From Bacteroidales bacterium (GTDB lineage Bacteria > Bacteroidota > Bacteroidia > Bacteroidales > UBA932): a stretch of DNA of 64,000 bases. The stretch lies in assembly GCA_017548985.1 (NCBI GenBank), contig JAFYYW010000031.1:1-64000 (forward strand), written 5' to 3'. Shown here in pieces: positions 51,362-61,698 of this stretch. Every line of letters starts with the position of its first letter. The stretch's first letter is position 1. Below the pieces are notes generated by a model. The model saw nothing but the letters and a program-made list of their open reading frames with translations, searched no databases and was not told the origin of the DNA. The translations under genes were made by a program, and so were the position numbers.

Positions 51362-54300
51362 ATGTTCAACAAAAGAGTCTTGGCGATGATTCTCTTCATC
51401 GCGATGCCGCTGTCGGCGGCGATGGCACAGGTGAAATCCAACTCAAAGGACAAACCTACCGTCTACATGGTTTCCAACGCTCATTTCGACTCACAGTGGA
51501 GATGGACGGTGCAGACATCTATCAACGAGTATGTGTATAACACGCTCGTACAAAACTTCGCGCTGCTCGACGAATACCCTGACTATAAATTCAGTTTCGA
51601 GGGAGCAGTGAAATATGCTTGGGCGAAGGAATATTATCCTGACCTCTTCGAAAAGCTCAAGGGATATGTGGCTTCCGGCCGATGGCATTTATCCGGGGCA
51701 TCCTGGGACGCCAATGACCCCAACATGCCCTCGATTGAGTCAGAGATCAGGAACATCCTCCTCGGACAGGAATTCTACATGAAAGAGTTCGGTAAACTAT
51801 CGACGGACATCATGCTTCCTGACTGCTTTGGATTCGGCTACCAGCTTCCTTCCGTCGCGGCGCACTGCGGGCTTATCGGTTTCGGCACACAAAAGCTCGC
51901 ATGGAGATATGTCCCCTTCTTCGAGAATGGAATGAAGTTCCCGTTCTATTTCGGAGTATGGAAGGGCCTCGACGGCGGAAAATTGATGGCGGCGATGGAT
52001 GGCGGAAGCTATAGCTGGAGTCCCAACGAGCCTGTCACCGACTATGCTGATTTCAAGACACGTCTTGAGAATACAGCGGTTCCCGCGGCATACAGATACT
52101 TCGGCACCGGCGACACCGGAGGCTCGGGCACCCCGACGGGAGTAAGGTTCGTAAATGAAGCCTTACACAATCCTGGTCCCGACTACAACGTGAAGTTCGC
52201 CACCTCTGACGAAATGTTCATGGATTTCCTTTGGGACGAGAGGCTGCCTGAATATGAGGGTGAGCTCTTGATGGACACCCACGCCACGGGCAACTACACC
52301 TCTAAGGTGGAGATGAAGAATCTCAACCGACGCAACGAACGTATGCTCGGAGCGGCGGAAGGCATTTCCGCGATGAGTGAGATCTATGGTGGCTTCGCAT
52401 ATCCTTCATACACCATCGATGAGGGCTGGAAGAGAGTCCTTTGGCACCAGTTCCACGATGACCTGACCGGCACCAGCCTTCCCGAATGCTACCAGTTCTC
52501 ATACAATGACGAGTACATCAATCTTAGTCAGATGAACAGCCTTGTCGAGACGGGCGTCACCAGCATGGGCTCCGTGATGAACACCGCGGTCAAGGGAACT
52601 CCTGTCATCGTATATAACCACGTGACCGCACCCAATAAGGACATCGCCAGCATCAATATCGACCTGCCTGCCCAATATAAGTCAGTCGACGTGTATGGTC
52701 CGGACGGCAAGAAGGTCAAGGCCCAGATTATTTCCCGTGAGAACGGCCAGGCCACTGTCCTCTTCGCGGGCTCAGACCCTTCACTCAGCCTCTCTGTTTA
52801 TGACATCAGGCCTTCCGCCAAAGCAGAGGCCAAGAATCCCGCCCTCAAGGCTTCGGGTAACACAATTGAGAACAGTATCTACCGTGTGACCCTAAATTCA
52901 AACGGCGACATAGCCTCTATAATCGACAAGAGATATGGCCAAGAACTCGTCCGCCAGGGTGAAGCTTTCGGTTACGCCTTCTTCCCGGACAACAAATCCG
53001 ACTCTTGGCCCGCATGGGAAATCCTGAAAGAGGTTGTGGATCGGGAACCCGAGACTATTGGCGGCAATGTCAAAGTCAGCGTTGAGGAATGCGGAGCCCT
53101 GAGAGCTGTCCTCAAAGTTGAGAAGCAGTACGCTGGCTCCACCTTCGTGCAGAGGATTATCCTCACCGACGGTGCCGCTGATGACCGCATCGACGTTGTC
53201 AACACCGTGAACTGGGCCTCCAAGGCTTCGCTTCTGAAGGCAAGCTTCCCCGTATCATTCGACGCCCCCGAAGCCACATACGACCTCGGAATGGGTAACA
53301 TCAAGCGCGGCAACAATGTCCCCACCGCATACGAAGTCATCGGACAGCAGTGGGCTGACATGACCGCTTCGGATAACTCATACGGCGTGACCATTATGAA
53401 TGACTGCAAATATGGATGGGACAAGCCTAACGACCACACCATCCGCCTCACCCTTATCCACACTCCTACAGCGGCCAGAGGTTATGGTGAGCAGGCCACC
53501 CAGGACTTCGGTGAGCACACATTCACATACAGCATAGTCGGTCATAAGGGCGCTCTCAACCCCGCGCTTACCGACATCGCGGCTGACGCTCTCAATCAGG
53601 ACAAGATGGCTTTCCTGACGGACAAGCATCCCGGCAAGCTCGGTAAGACTGTCTCCCTCGTTTCTTCCACAAATCCTAACCTACGCGTGAAGGCGTTCAA
53701 GAAGGCCCAGGATGGAAACGGATACATAATTCGTGTATATGAGCTTTCAGGTAACGGAGCAAAGGGACAGATCCTGTTCAACAATACCCTGACCGGAGCC
53801 GAGGAGACTAACGGTATCGAGGCTCCCAAGGGTGCGGCTTCATTCGCCGGCAAAGCTCTGAACGTGGAGTCGACCAAGTTCGCTCTCAAGACATACCGTG
53901 TCCATTTCGCCGCCCCCGCGGTAAAGATCACAACTCCCGAATTCCAGGAAGTCGAACTCCCGTACAATATGGTCGCGATCACCACCGACAAATTCCCCAC
54001 AATGGGACGTATCGGTAGGGAACGCGAATCTTTCGCGGCTGAAATCATACCCGACAATTTCTCATACAGAGGTATTCCTTTCAAGTTCGGAGAGCCCAAC
54101 TACAACGATGCGGTGATGTGCGGCTCACAGACCATTGCCGTACCGGAAGGCACCAAGACACTCCATCTGCTCGTCGCGTCATGTCCGATGCCTATGCGCA
54201 GGGGCATGCCTCAAGAAAATGTGGTAATAGACATTAACAAGCCTGCAACGGCAAGTTTCAAGGTTGGAGACAATAAGGTAGTAAAGAATGTTTCCCATTA

Positions 54301-54526
54301 CACCGGCTTCTACGGAGTATATGGATGGCCAGGGTATTATGACTCAGTGCTCAGGACTGACGACATCGCATACGTTGGCACACACACCCACAACCCCAAA
54401 GTCCGGAATAACGCGTATTCTTTCTCCTATATGTACCTGGTGAGCATCCCTGTCGACGGGGCCAAGGAAATCCAGCTACCGGAAGAGCGCAACATCATCG
54501 TATTCTCAGCTACAGCGGAGAAGTAA
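51362..54526 (+). CDS. GH38 alpha-mannosidase
   Basis: From the ATG at 51362 the product has 1054 residues with a signal peptide ending SAAMAQ. An upstream frame extends to 51254, but it crosses the promoter. The GH38 zinc site is shown by NAHFDSQWRW (His41, Asp43) and the nucleophile Asp154 in LPDCFGFGYQLP; HQFHDDLTGTSL follows. The C-terminal beta domains (IENSIYRVTLNSNGDIASIIDKR split over two strands) are complete. GH38 enzymes hydrolyse alpha-mannosidic linkages of N-glycans. Together with the GH92 pair it suggests use of mannose-rich glycans. It converges on GH78 with a 10-base gap and no obvious terminator. Confidence 0.94.
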   Translation: MFNKRVLAMILFIAMPLSAAMAQVKSNSKDKPTVYMVSNAHFDSQWRWTVQTSINEYVYNTLVQNFALLDEYPDYKFSFEGAVKYAWAKEYYPDLFEKLKGYVASGRWHLSGASWDANDPNMPSIESEIRNILLGQEFYMKEFGKLSTDIMLPDCFGFGYQLPSVAAHCGLIGFGTQKLAWRYVPFFENGMKFPFYFGVWKGLDGGKLMAAMDGGSYSWSPNEPVTDYADFKTRLENTAVPAAYRYFGTGDTGGSGTPTGVRFVNEALHNPGPDYNVKFATSDEMFMDFLWDERLPEYEGELLMDTHATGNYTSKVEMKNLNRRNERMLGAAEGISAMSEIYGGFAYPSYTIDEGWKRVLWHQFHDDLTGTSLPECYQFSYNDEYINLSQMNSLVETGVTSMGSVMNTAVKGTPVIVYNHVTAPNKDIASINIDLPAQYKSVDVYGPDGKKVKAQIISRENGQATVLFAGSDPSLSLSVYDIRPSAKAEAKNPALKASGNTIENSIYRVTLNSNGDIASIIDKRYGQELVRQGEAFGYAFFPDNKSDSWPAWEILKEVVDREPETIGGNVKVSVEECGALRAVLKVEKQYAGSTFVQRIILTDGAADDRIDVVNTVNWASKASLLKASFPVSFDAPEATYDLGMGNIKRGNNVPTAYEVIGQQWADMTASDNSYGVTIMNDCKYGWDKPNDHTIRLTLIHTPTAARGYGEQATQDFGEHTFTYSIVGHKGALNPALTDIAADALNQDKMAFLTDKHPGKLGKTVSLVSSTNPNLRVKAFKKAQDGNGYIIRVYELSGNGAKGQILFNNTLTGAEETNGIEAPKGAASFAGKALNVESTKFALKTYRVHFAAPAVKITTPEFQEVELPYNMVAITTDKFPTMGRIGRERESFAAEIIPDNFSYRGIPFKFGEPNYNDAVMCGSQTIAVPEGTKTLHLLVASCPMPMRRGMPQENVVIDINKPATASFKVGDNKVVKNVSHYTGFYGVYGWPGYYDSVLRTDDIAYVGTHTHNPKVRNNAYSFSYMYLVSIPVDGAKEIQLPEERNIIVFSATAEK

Positions 54527-54536
54527 CTTCCGTTAG

Positions 54537-56735
54537 CTACAGCCTGACCTTATGAGTGCCAGGGCTGTATGCTTTTCCTCCGATCTGGCAAGTTGTGCCA
54601 TAAGGGACGGTTATCTCGGCTTCGATCCTTTTCCCTTTTTTCACAAGAGAGACCTCGATCCTGCCGTAGTTAGTCTCAAAACCAGTTTTAAGCCATTTGA
54701 GGTCGCCCATTTGAGGGGTGACCTCAAATTGTTGATATCCAGGCTTCAAGGCTTCCACGCCGGCCAGTTGGCGAACCATAGAGATTACTCCGCCACCCGC
54801 CCAGGCATGATTGCAAGTCCCTTCAAAGTTCCAATGTTCCCAAAGAGTCGCGCAGCCGTCTTTCATTATGGTCGGGCAGAGTTTGCGCATCCTTTCCAGT
54901 GCCATTTGCGGCTCACTAATGGTGTACAAGGCGTCAAGGACATAAGGGAACATATAGGTCGTGGCGTTGTAGCGTTCCGCAAATACCTTTTTCAACATAG
55001 GGTATTTATCAGGGCCAGCCACTCCCGAGATGACAGCCAACGCTTGTACCCGGTCGTCCGGAAGGTCATCAAAACCGGGAGTTATATAAGCTGATCCATT
55101 CCAATATTTCGAATTAAGAACAGCTGCTATACGAGACATAATTAGCTTATCCTCAACCGCTTCCGCTTCTTTTCCAAGCATGCTGGCGAACTCCGCCTCA
55201 GCCTTAAGCGCGAGATAATACCACAGGTGCAATTGCGCTACCCGATCCTGGTGCTCTCCGGCATCCGGCCAGTCCCAGCCGCCTAGGCGGTATATAGGAA
55301 GTCCCTCAGAATCAAGCTCCCAGACTTCATGGAGATATTTGTGCACAGCCGGATAGACATCAGCCACAAACGAGAAATCTCCAGAATAAAACGCATATCC
55401 CCGGAAGCCGTACCATCCGATGGAATTGAGAATCTGCATCGGTAGCTCCTTGAAATAGTTGGAGCAAGGGATAGGAGCGTACATGACCCCGTCATGTTTC
55501 CGCCAACGGACCAGTTCCAGGATCCCTTTCCGGGCGAGCTTATCAGCCTTCCGGTCAAGCAGATAAAAAGCCTCGTTCAACTCATTGACCTCATCACCCC
55601 ACCATTGGGCCCTCTCTCGGTCGGGGCAGTCATAGTAGGTGTCCCTCATACAGACATAAAGAGTCCTTTGAGCTTTTTGCCAATATTCATTCAGGATTGG
55701 ATCGGAACAGGAGAAAGTCCCCGTGAAATCGGAATCGTAGCCGGTCTCGCGGAATTTGACCTCCAAGACCTTCACTTCTGGAGGAAAGATGTAATACATT
55801 TCCTCTCCGTTCATCCATCCGAAACTCTCATATTCCTGGACTCCCTCTCTGGTGACGTATTCGGCGCTCACACATTTCGCGTTGGAGACCATATCGTGGT
55901 CGGTATGCATCGAGATCACCTTCCCCTTAGGGGCCTCGACTTTGAGCCATGGGGAAAAATGACCGTTATATGGCAGCTTGCAATAAAGCGTGTCACCACT
56001 TTGCCGTGTTGATGGATATTCCTTAAGACCATAGTTCTTCCATTGGGGAATAGGCCTCTCCACCAACTCTCCCATCGGGACGTCGCCGGGAAGGAAAGGA
56101 AGCTCTATGGAAGAGCCCAGCCACTCGGGAGCCTTCCGCGGCACCGGTCTCTCATCGGGTCCGGGAATAGGAGTCTTGAACCATTCGTAATCGAAAAGGT
56201 TGGCATCGTAACGGATGTTGCTCTCCGAAAGGCGGTAGTTGGTGATAGGATGGGAGGCGGTCCCGTAACCGTACTGGACGGAACATTCCCAGGTCTCGTC
56301 GGAGAAAATCTCGACTTCGGGGCAGCGGGCATCGAACAAAAGGGCGCAAGTACCGCTGCTCATGTGGCTGAATCCCGCCTTGCCCAGAAACCAGACAAGG
56401 ATGGAAATCCTATTCTCACCCTTCTTCAGGTAAGGGGCGATCTCCACTTTGTCGTAATATCCTCCGCCGATGGAAGGTCCTCTTTTCAGACCGCCCTCAT
56501 AGACCACGGGCTCGCCGTTTATCCAGAGCCAGTACTTGGTGTCAACCGCGATCCTGGCGACAAGAGAGGACGGAACCTTCTCTATATCAATATCTTTACG
56601 AAACGCAAGCCAAGAATTGGTCTCGCTCTGGTAATACTGCTTGCTGATCCACTTGGCTTTCCAGGAATAATCTTCCGCTCTGGCCTCGAAGCAAAGGATC
56701 AAGACCAGAGCGGATAATAAAACGAGCCGTCTCAT
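54537..56735 (-). CDS. GH78-type alpha-L-rhamnosidase
   Basis: The 732-residue product has a signal peptide (about 20 residues). An N-terminal beta-sandwich domain (WKAKWISKQYY, KYWLWINGEPVV, KVEIAPYLKKGENRI) precedes the (alpha/alpha)6 barrel with DCPDRERAQWWGDEVNELN, where the acidic residues are typical of GH78, and a C-terminal beta domain with HAWAGGGVISMVRQLAG. It releases alpha-linked L-rhamnose from pectin rhamnogalacturonan or arabinogalactan side chains. It is the last gene of a tight operon that starts with GH106, the other rhamnosidase type, and includes GH28. Its ATG overlaps the preceding stop codon by 4 bases. Confidence 0.88.
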   Translation of the reverse strand: MRRLVLLSALVLILCFEARAEDYSWKAKWISKQYYQSETNSWLAFRKDIDIEKVPSSLVARIAVDTKYWLWINGEPVVYEGGLKRGPSIGGGYYDKVEIAPYLKKGENRISILVWFLGKAGFSHMSSGTCALLFDARCPEVEIFSDETWECSVQYGYGTASHPITNYRLSESNIRYDANLFDYEWFKTPIPGPDERPVPRKAPEWLGSSIELPFLPGDVPMGELVERPIPQWKNYGLKEYPSTRQSGDTLYCKLPYNGHFSPWLKVEAPKGKVISMHTDHDMVSNAKCVSAEYVTREGVQEYESFGWMNGEEMYYIFPPEVKVLEVKFRETGYDSDFTGTFSCSDPILNEYWQKAQRTLYVCMRDTYYDCPDRERAQWWGDEVNELNEAFYLLDRKADKLARKGILELVRWRKHDGVMYAPIPCSNYFKELPMQILNSIGWYGFRGYAFYSGDFSFVADVYPAVHKYLHEVWELDSEGLPIYRLGGWDWPDAGEHQDRVAQLHLWYYLALKAEAEFASMLGKEAEAVEDKLIMSRIAAVLNSKYWNGSAYITPGFDDLPDDRVQALAVISGVAGPDKYPMLKKVFAERYNATTYMFPYVLDALYTISEPQMALERMRKLCPTIMKDGCATLWEHWNFEGTCNHAWAGGGVISMVRQLAGVEALKPGYQQFEVTPQMGDLKWLKTGFETNYGRIEVSLVKKGKRIEAEITVPYGTTCQIGGKAYSPGTHKVRL

Positions 56736-57310
56736 TTCGTGTCTGAGTAGCAGCCTTCCACCTTGACGTCACCGCCCTCAATGATATAGAGGGTGTTCCT
56801 CGTCGCGGGATAACGGAGGATAAAGTCCTTGAGACTCACATTCTCACAATCCTTCAGATATACAAGGGTCGGGATTACGGTGTCGTCAGGAATATGTTTC
56901 ATGTTTGTCTGCGCGAATATGTCACGAAGGAGTCCGGGGCCGCGGCCATCGATGACACCCTTGCCGGAGATGGTCACATCTTTCACACCTTCTCCCCAAA
57001 AGACGCCCTTCTTGCCTTCATAAGCGTAGATATTCGTGGCGCCGACGATAACCGCGCCTTCACGAAGATAGATATCAACTCCGGACTGTAGCTCTACAGA
57101 GCCTGTCAGATAGCGGCCGACACTGAATTCAAGGGTCCCGCCTCCTTTAGAGGCGATGAATTCAAGAGCCTTCCGGATGGAATTCGTGTTGTCGGTCACG
57201 CCGTCACTTCTGATACCGAAGAAAGAAGACTTGTAGACCGGTTGCTTGTCCTGTGCCATCCCAGCCAGCGAGACGAGAAGCAGGGAGGCTATGATGAATA
57301 CCTTTTTCAT
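56732..57310 (-). CDS. Short GH28-like protein lacking the catalytic half
   Basis: The 192-residue product has a signal peptide (SLAGMAQ) and the N-terminal part of a pectate-lyase-superfamily beta helix: FFGIRSDGVTDNTNSIRKAL, GGGTLEFSVGRYLTGSV, GVIDGRG. It stops at VKVEGCYSDTK, before the position where the NxD and DD catalytic motifs appear in the neighbouring full-length GH28. Both ends overlap neighbours by ATGA, so it is not a random fragment. It could be a binding partner or chaperone for the GH28 or GH78 enzymes, or a remnant retained in frame. No activity is expected from it alone. Confidence 0.75.
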   Translation of the reverse strand: MKKVFIIASLLLVSLAGMAQDKQPVYKSSFFGIRSDGVTDNTNSIRKALEFIASKGGGTLEFSVGRYLTGSVELQSGVDIYLREGAVIVGATNIYAYEGKKGVFWGEGVKDVTISGKGVIDGRGPGLLRDIFAQTNMKHIPDDTVIPTLVYLKDCENVSLKDFILRYPATRNTLYIIEGGDVKVEGCYSDTK

Positions 57311-58806
57311 TTCTTTTTGATGTTCTTGGTGTCCTTGTTGATAATCTGCTTCTTGCCTTTTTCGGCAGTGTCTTGGTTGATTTCCACGTCCTTGAGCCTC
57401 AAACCGTTGACATCGTCGGTTACTATGGCCGGGCGGTAATCCTCGCCGTCAACCGTGATCTTGACGTTGTCGAATACGATTCCGTTGGCGTGGCGGATAT
57501 AGAATCCCCAGGCAGGAAGTTCCTTCCAATTGGAGAATTCAGGATAGCTGGTCTCCATCTCGGGAATAGCGTCAAGTTCCTCTTTGGAGGAGCCTCTGTA
57601 GGCATATTCAGGATCAGCGTGACCAGGATAGACTATCTCTATATTCTCCAGGCGGACGTTCTCGATCTTGATGTCCGGGTTGCCGTAGATTATGCTGGGG
57701 AGGACGTTGCGAGGGAGATCCTCAACCGGGCCCTCGTAGCTGTAGCCGGCATCGGGCTTGTCGAGAGGAACCTCGGCATACATGTTCTTGATGACGATGT
57801 TCCTCAGCACGGGCTTCTGGTCATCACGGGTGTGACGGGTGCCGGTACGAAGGAATATCGGGTTGCCGGTGTGTATGCTCTCGACCCCGTCGATCTCCAC
57901 ATCCTCAATGATGGCGCCATCCACAGTGGCGATCGTGATCGCGCTGCGGTAGGTGTCATAAATCTTCATATTCTTGAATTTGAAGTTACGGAATATGCCC
58001 CTGGTGTAGGTTCCGAACTTGATGCCGTTGGCACTCGAGCGACCGACGCAATTCTCGACCAGGATGTTCTCGCTGATACCGTCGTTACTGTGGCTCTTGA
58101 AGCAATACACATCATCCGCCGCGTCAAAGAAGCAGTCGCGGATAATCACGTCGCTGCTGTCCACGATGTCGATACCGTCGTTGTTCCAATAGGACTTGGC
58201 GTCCACATGGACCCTCTCGACGAGGATGTCGCGGCACTTGTCATACTGCTGGTTCCAACAACCGGGATCCTTGAGGAGGAGATCCCTGATGACGATGCCC
58301 TCACACTTGTAGAAATGGATGTTCTCGGGCCGTTTTGCCTCTTGCAGACGGTCATTGGTAAGCGCGTCCTCGAATATTCCAAGGTGGACAAAGTCAACGT
58401 ACCTGGTGGCTATCATGAAACCGCGGCCGTCGATTGTTCCGCCACCTTCGATGCCGATGTTCTTCTGGCCAATGGCGAAAACAAGGGCGGTCCAATTGGC
58501 GTCAGGATCCCTTACGTAATCAAAGGGGTTGACAGAACCAAGGAGAGCTGAATCCTCGTCAATCCAGAGGGTCACACCATCCTTGAGGTAAATAGATCCG
58601 GAGACATAGTCACCTTTGTCGAGAACGACACGGCCACCGCCTTGGGCGGAGACGAAATTAATCGCAGCCTGGATGCTCACCGTGTTGAGGGTAAAGCCGT
58701 CAGGGACGGCACCGAAATCCCTCGCGAAATAATCAGCGGCACTGAGCCCCTGGGCCCCGCCAGCTAACAGCAGCAAAGACGCCGCAAATCTAAGGAATCT
58801 TTTCAT
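57307..58806 (-). CDS. GH28 family enzyme (second polygalacturonase-like)
   Basis: The 499-residue product has a signal peptide (about 23 residues) and a right-handed beta helix. Motifs are NNDGIDIVDSS (NxD) and AADDVYCFKS (DD); SSANGIKFG occupies the GHG position, as in the other GH28 at 24180, with which it shares clear sequence similarity throughout (ARDFGAVPDGFTLNT, YAEVPLDKPDAGYSYEGP, EDLPRN). It likely acts as an exo-enzyme on galacturonan-containing oligosaccharides. It follows GH106 by 10 bases on the minus strand and overlaps the short GH28-like gene by 4 bases. Confidence 0.87.
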   Translation of the reverse strand: MKRFLRFAASLLLLAGGAQGLSAADYFARDFGAVPDGFTLNTVSIQAAINFVSAQGGGRVVLDKGDYVSGSIYLKDGVTLWIDEDSALLGSVNPFDYVRDPDANWTALVFAIGQKNIGIEGGGTIDGRGFMIATRYVDFVHLGIFEDALTNDRLQEAKRPENIHFYKCEGIVIRDLLLKDPGCWNQQYDKCRDILVERVHVDAKSYWNNDGIDIVDSSDVIIRDCFFDAADDVYCFKSHSNDGISENILVENCVGRSSANGIKFGTYTRGIFRNFKFKNMKIYDTYRSAITIATVDGAIIEDVEIDGVESIHTGNPIFLRTGTRHTRDDQKPVLRNIVIKNMYAEVPLDKPDAGYSYEGPVEDLPRNVLPSIIYGNPDIKIENVRLENIEIVYPGHADPEYAYRGSSKEELDAIPEMETSYPEFSNWKELPAWGFYIRHANGIVFDNVKITVDGEDYRPAIVTDDVNGLRLKDVEINQDTAEKGKKQIINKDTKNIKKK

Positions 58807-58816
58807 CTGTAAGGAG

Positions 58817-61696
58817 TTACTGATATAAATTTACTGGTCCAATCAATCCGGCGGACACGTAGGGCTGACTCCGTCTCAAAACGAAGCGCTGAGCCACCGT
58901 ATTGTCTTTAAGGGTTTGTATGTAATTACCCATCAAGGTGGTGACTTTCACCTCAATGGTGTTGTTCCCGGCCTTGACGTAAGGGGATATGTCAAACACT
59001 CTCTCTCCGAACCATCTCATTCCGGCATCCCGGCCATTGATCTTGAGTTCGCAGACGTCCGCCACCTTGCCGAGATCGATTCTCTTGGGCAGACTCTTTC
59101 CGTCAAGGGATACCGTTGTCTTGTACACGACCGTGCCCATGAAGTTCTTGAAGGTGGAGTCGGCCATATCCTTGAAGTCCCGCAGGGTGTCAAGGGTGGC
59201 GGTCCAAGTGGTGTCGAGTTGAGGCTGGTGGAGAGTCAGGGTCCAAGGACCTTCAACAGATTGGTTAACCCGCGGAGCTTCCGAACCGCCGACTAGGCTA
59301 CGAACGTACGTGGAAGGAGATGCCTTAGATGCCCTGCCATCCTTGTTGAAAACAAACAAGTAAGCCTCAGAGGGACCAAAGCGGAAATGAGCCTTGCCGT
59401 CCTTGTCAAGCCGCAGTGGAGTCCTGGAGCCAGAAGCCGGATCGTAAATCCAGGCATTCTTTCCGGAAGTGATTGATTTCGGGAATATTATATCTGTCTC
59501 ACGAGCCTCGGTCATATGCGCGTTCATCACCATGAAGAAGTCGGACTTGTCGTCGGTGACATAACGGTCCTGGAGCAGGAAACGATCCGGATTGGAGATA
59601 GTGATAGAGTGTGGCAGGGAATACTTCTCCATAACTTTCTGATACCACTCGAGATATTTCCCATCCTCTGGTTTCTCCAGAAGGATGAACCTGTCCGGAT
59701 AGGCCTCAAGGCGTCCCACTCCTTCGGCGATCGCCTTGTCCCTGGCCTCGTAATCCTTGAATCCCAGCGACTTCTCGGGGTATTTGCCAATGCAGAACAC
59801 CCGGCCACCTTGGCGGACAAACTCCTCCAGCTTGGCGATGGTCTCCGGAGTCGTGCCGGTTACCTCAACGATAAACAAGGTTCCATATTGCTTTGGACCA
59901 TAACAGATCTTGCCGTTCTTTATCTCGGCGTCCTTAAGGATTATCTCGCTGACATAATCAGCTCCGCCGCCGGTCTTGTGGATAGCCTCCCAAATAAGGG
60001 ATGTGTAAGGAATATTGAGCTTCACCGGGAACGGCTCCGTCTGGACTCCCATAGTGGTCCACATGTCATAGTTCGCCGGAAGAATCGCTATGTCCGTGTA
60101 CATGTCGGCGTTTTGTAGCTGGCTGGCTATACGGGCCCTATAGTCGTTGAGGTTCTTCACGTAAGGCCACCATGTGTTCCTCTCGTTATGGAAAGTCCCG
60201 TACTGGACCCAGCCGGGGAACTTGGCCTCCGGCGGGGAGTAGTTGAAGCCATGCCAGACCGAGTGCGTGATCCCCGAGATGGCGCTCATGTCAGATCCCA
60301 CCTTCAGGAACTCCAGGCTGGTAGTGAACACTTTGTAGGTGTTGGTCATTTCCTCGGCACTAATAACCCGTTTGCCAGTCAAATGGGCCGCTGATGAGAC
60401 ATATTTGTTGATCATCGTATAGCCTCTGCCACGACGGTAATCCTCATCCCCCATCTCTTCTCCTATTCTGTGCTTGAGCCAGTTCGTGGTCCATGACTCT
60501 CCTTCCGGATAATCGATTATCATAGAACTCTCAAGTGGGAAAAAGCCCCTTCCATACGCTTGCGCGCGGATTTTCAAGCCCTTGTCTTTTGCCCATCGCT
60601 CCGTGGTGGTGTAGAAGCGCTCATGGAGAAGTTCGGCCTTTGTGAGCTCGAAATCAAAACGGACCCGGTTCACTTCCTCCTCGAACTTGGGGCTTTTCTT
60701 GGAACCATATTCAAAGCTCTTGACATCCCCAAGCCTTCCTACCTCAAACATGGTGAAGGGGAGCCAGGGAAGCGGGTCATAGCCCCTACGTGCCTTGAAT
60801 TGCTCCGCGAAATCGGATGTCCAGTTGTTGCCCTCAAGCTCCATACTGTCAATGAACATGGCCCTGACATGACCGGACAACGGCCCTATCTTAACCTCTA
60901 TGGCATCGGTCATATGATCCAGATAACCTCTCACGGCAGCGGCGTCCATATGGTTCAATATTGAGCCCGCGGCTCCTGGAGCCCCGTTGATCACACTGGC
61001 GAAAGACTCGAACCTGATCATGGCGTACAGCTGCCACTTTCCTTCAGGGACATCGACAGACAACACACCGTCTTTGATATTGCCCGACAGGTCTATCGCA
61101 TCCTCAAGCCCATTCATCGGATCAGGCGCCAGGCAAAAGGACACAAGTTCCGGGGTACGGCGGGGATTCACAATCGTGACTCCCGGATCAATTTCTTTGA
61201 ATATATGGAACAGGGATGTCTCAAGTGTCTCACCAGCAGGCACTTCCCTCGCATAAGTCAGAAGGACTTCAGCCCGTTCATCCCTCGGCAGGCTCTCGGC
61301 CCCGAACGGCCATCCGGATCCGATGATGAGGTCGCAATACATTCCGACCTTCTCAGCCTCGTCAAAGACTACCTTCAACATGTCGATCCACTCGTCGCTC
61401 AACCATTTAAGAGGTTTGGTGTCCAACGTGTCATCTCCGGCCGGGAATGAGATCGGATTGATCTCAACCCCGCCTATACCAGCCTCTTTCATGATGTGAA
61501 GCTCACGCACAAGTTCCTCAGCCTTGACCCGGTCTCCGTTCCACCACCATCTGACAAAGGGGCGATAGCGTGTGTCGGGGTTCTGGAACTGGGAATATAG
61601 CTGCTTGGAGGACAGCTTAGGCTGCGCCGAGACTGAAGTCAAAAGTGGCACAACTGTCAGGATGACTATTGTCAGGAAAAGCCTTAAGGGTTTCAT
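58817..61696 (-). CDS. GH106-type alpha-L-rhamnosidase
   Basis: About 959 residues from the ATG at 61696, with a signal peptide ending TSVSAQ. The N-terminal TIM barrel shows RYRPFVRWWWNGDRV, GIGGVEINPISFP and IIGSGWPFG, as in GH106. Later, MFIDSMELEGNNWT carries acidic residues. The C-terminal beta sandwich has a galactose-binding-like part (VADVCELKINGRDAGMRWF). GH106 enzymes cleave alpha-L-rhamnose from rhamnogalacturonan I/II or similar glycans. It heads the tight GH106, GH28, short GH28, GH78 gene row. Its start is 2 bases after the stop codon of the flippase gene, so co-transcription with that gene is possible. Confidence 0.9.
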   Translation of the reverse strand: MKPLRLFLTIVILTVVPLLTSVSAQPKLSSKQLYSQFQNPDTRYRPFVRWWWNGDRVKAEELVRELHIMKEAGIGGVEINPISFPAGDDTLDTKPLKWLSDEWIDMLKVVFDEAEKVGMYCDLIIGSGWPFGAESLPRDERAEVLLTYAREVPAGETLETSLFHIFKEIDPGVTIVNPRRTPELVSFCLAPDPMNGLEDAIDLSGNIKDGVLSVDVPEGKWQLYAMIRFESFASVINGAPGAAGSILNHMDAAAVRGYLDHMTDAIEVKIGPLSGHVRAMFIDSMELEGNNWTSDFAEQFKARRGYDPLPWLPFTMFEVGRLGDVKSFEYGSKKSPKFEEEVNRVRFDFELTKAELLHERFYTTTERWAKDKGLKIRAQAYGRGFFPLESSMIIDYPEGESWTTNWLKHRIGEEMGDEDYRRGRGYTMINKYVSSAAHLTGKRVISAEEMTNTYKVFTTSLEFLKVGSDMSAISGITHSVWHGFNYSPPEAKFPGWVQYGTFHNERNTWWPYVKNLNDYRARIASQLQNADMYTDIAILPANYDMWTTMGVQTEPFPVKLNIPYTSLIWEAIHKTGGGADYVSEIILKDAEIKNGKICYGPKQYGTLFIVEVTGTTPETIAKLEEFVRQGGRVFCIGKYPEKSLGFKDYEARDKAIAEGVGRLEAYPDRFILLEKPEDGKYLEWYQKVMEKYSLPHSITISNPDRFLLQDRYVTDDKSDFFMVMNAHMTEARETDIIFPKSITSGKNAWIYDPASGSRTPLRLDKDGKAHFRFGPSEAYLFVFNKDGRASKASPSTYVRSLVGGSEAPRVNQSVEGPWTLTLHQPQLDTTWTATLDTLRDFKDMADSTFKNFMGTVVYKTTVSLDGKSLPKRIDLGKVADVCELKINGRDAGMRWFGERVFDISPYVKAGNNTIEVKVTTLMGNYIQTLKDNTVAQRFVLRRSQPYVSAGLIGPVNLYQ

Positions 61697-61698
61697 AT

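Noticed and set aside
57373..58551. A 392-codon open frame on the plus strand opposite GH28
   Set aside because: It is fully antisense to a well-supported GH28 gene, with no signal peptide or recognisable motif.
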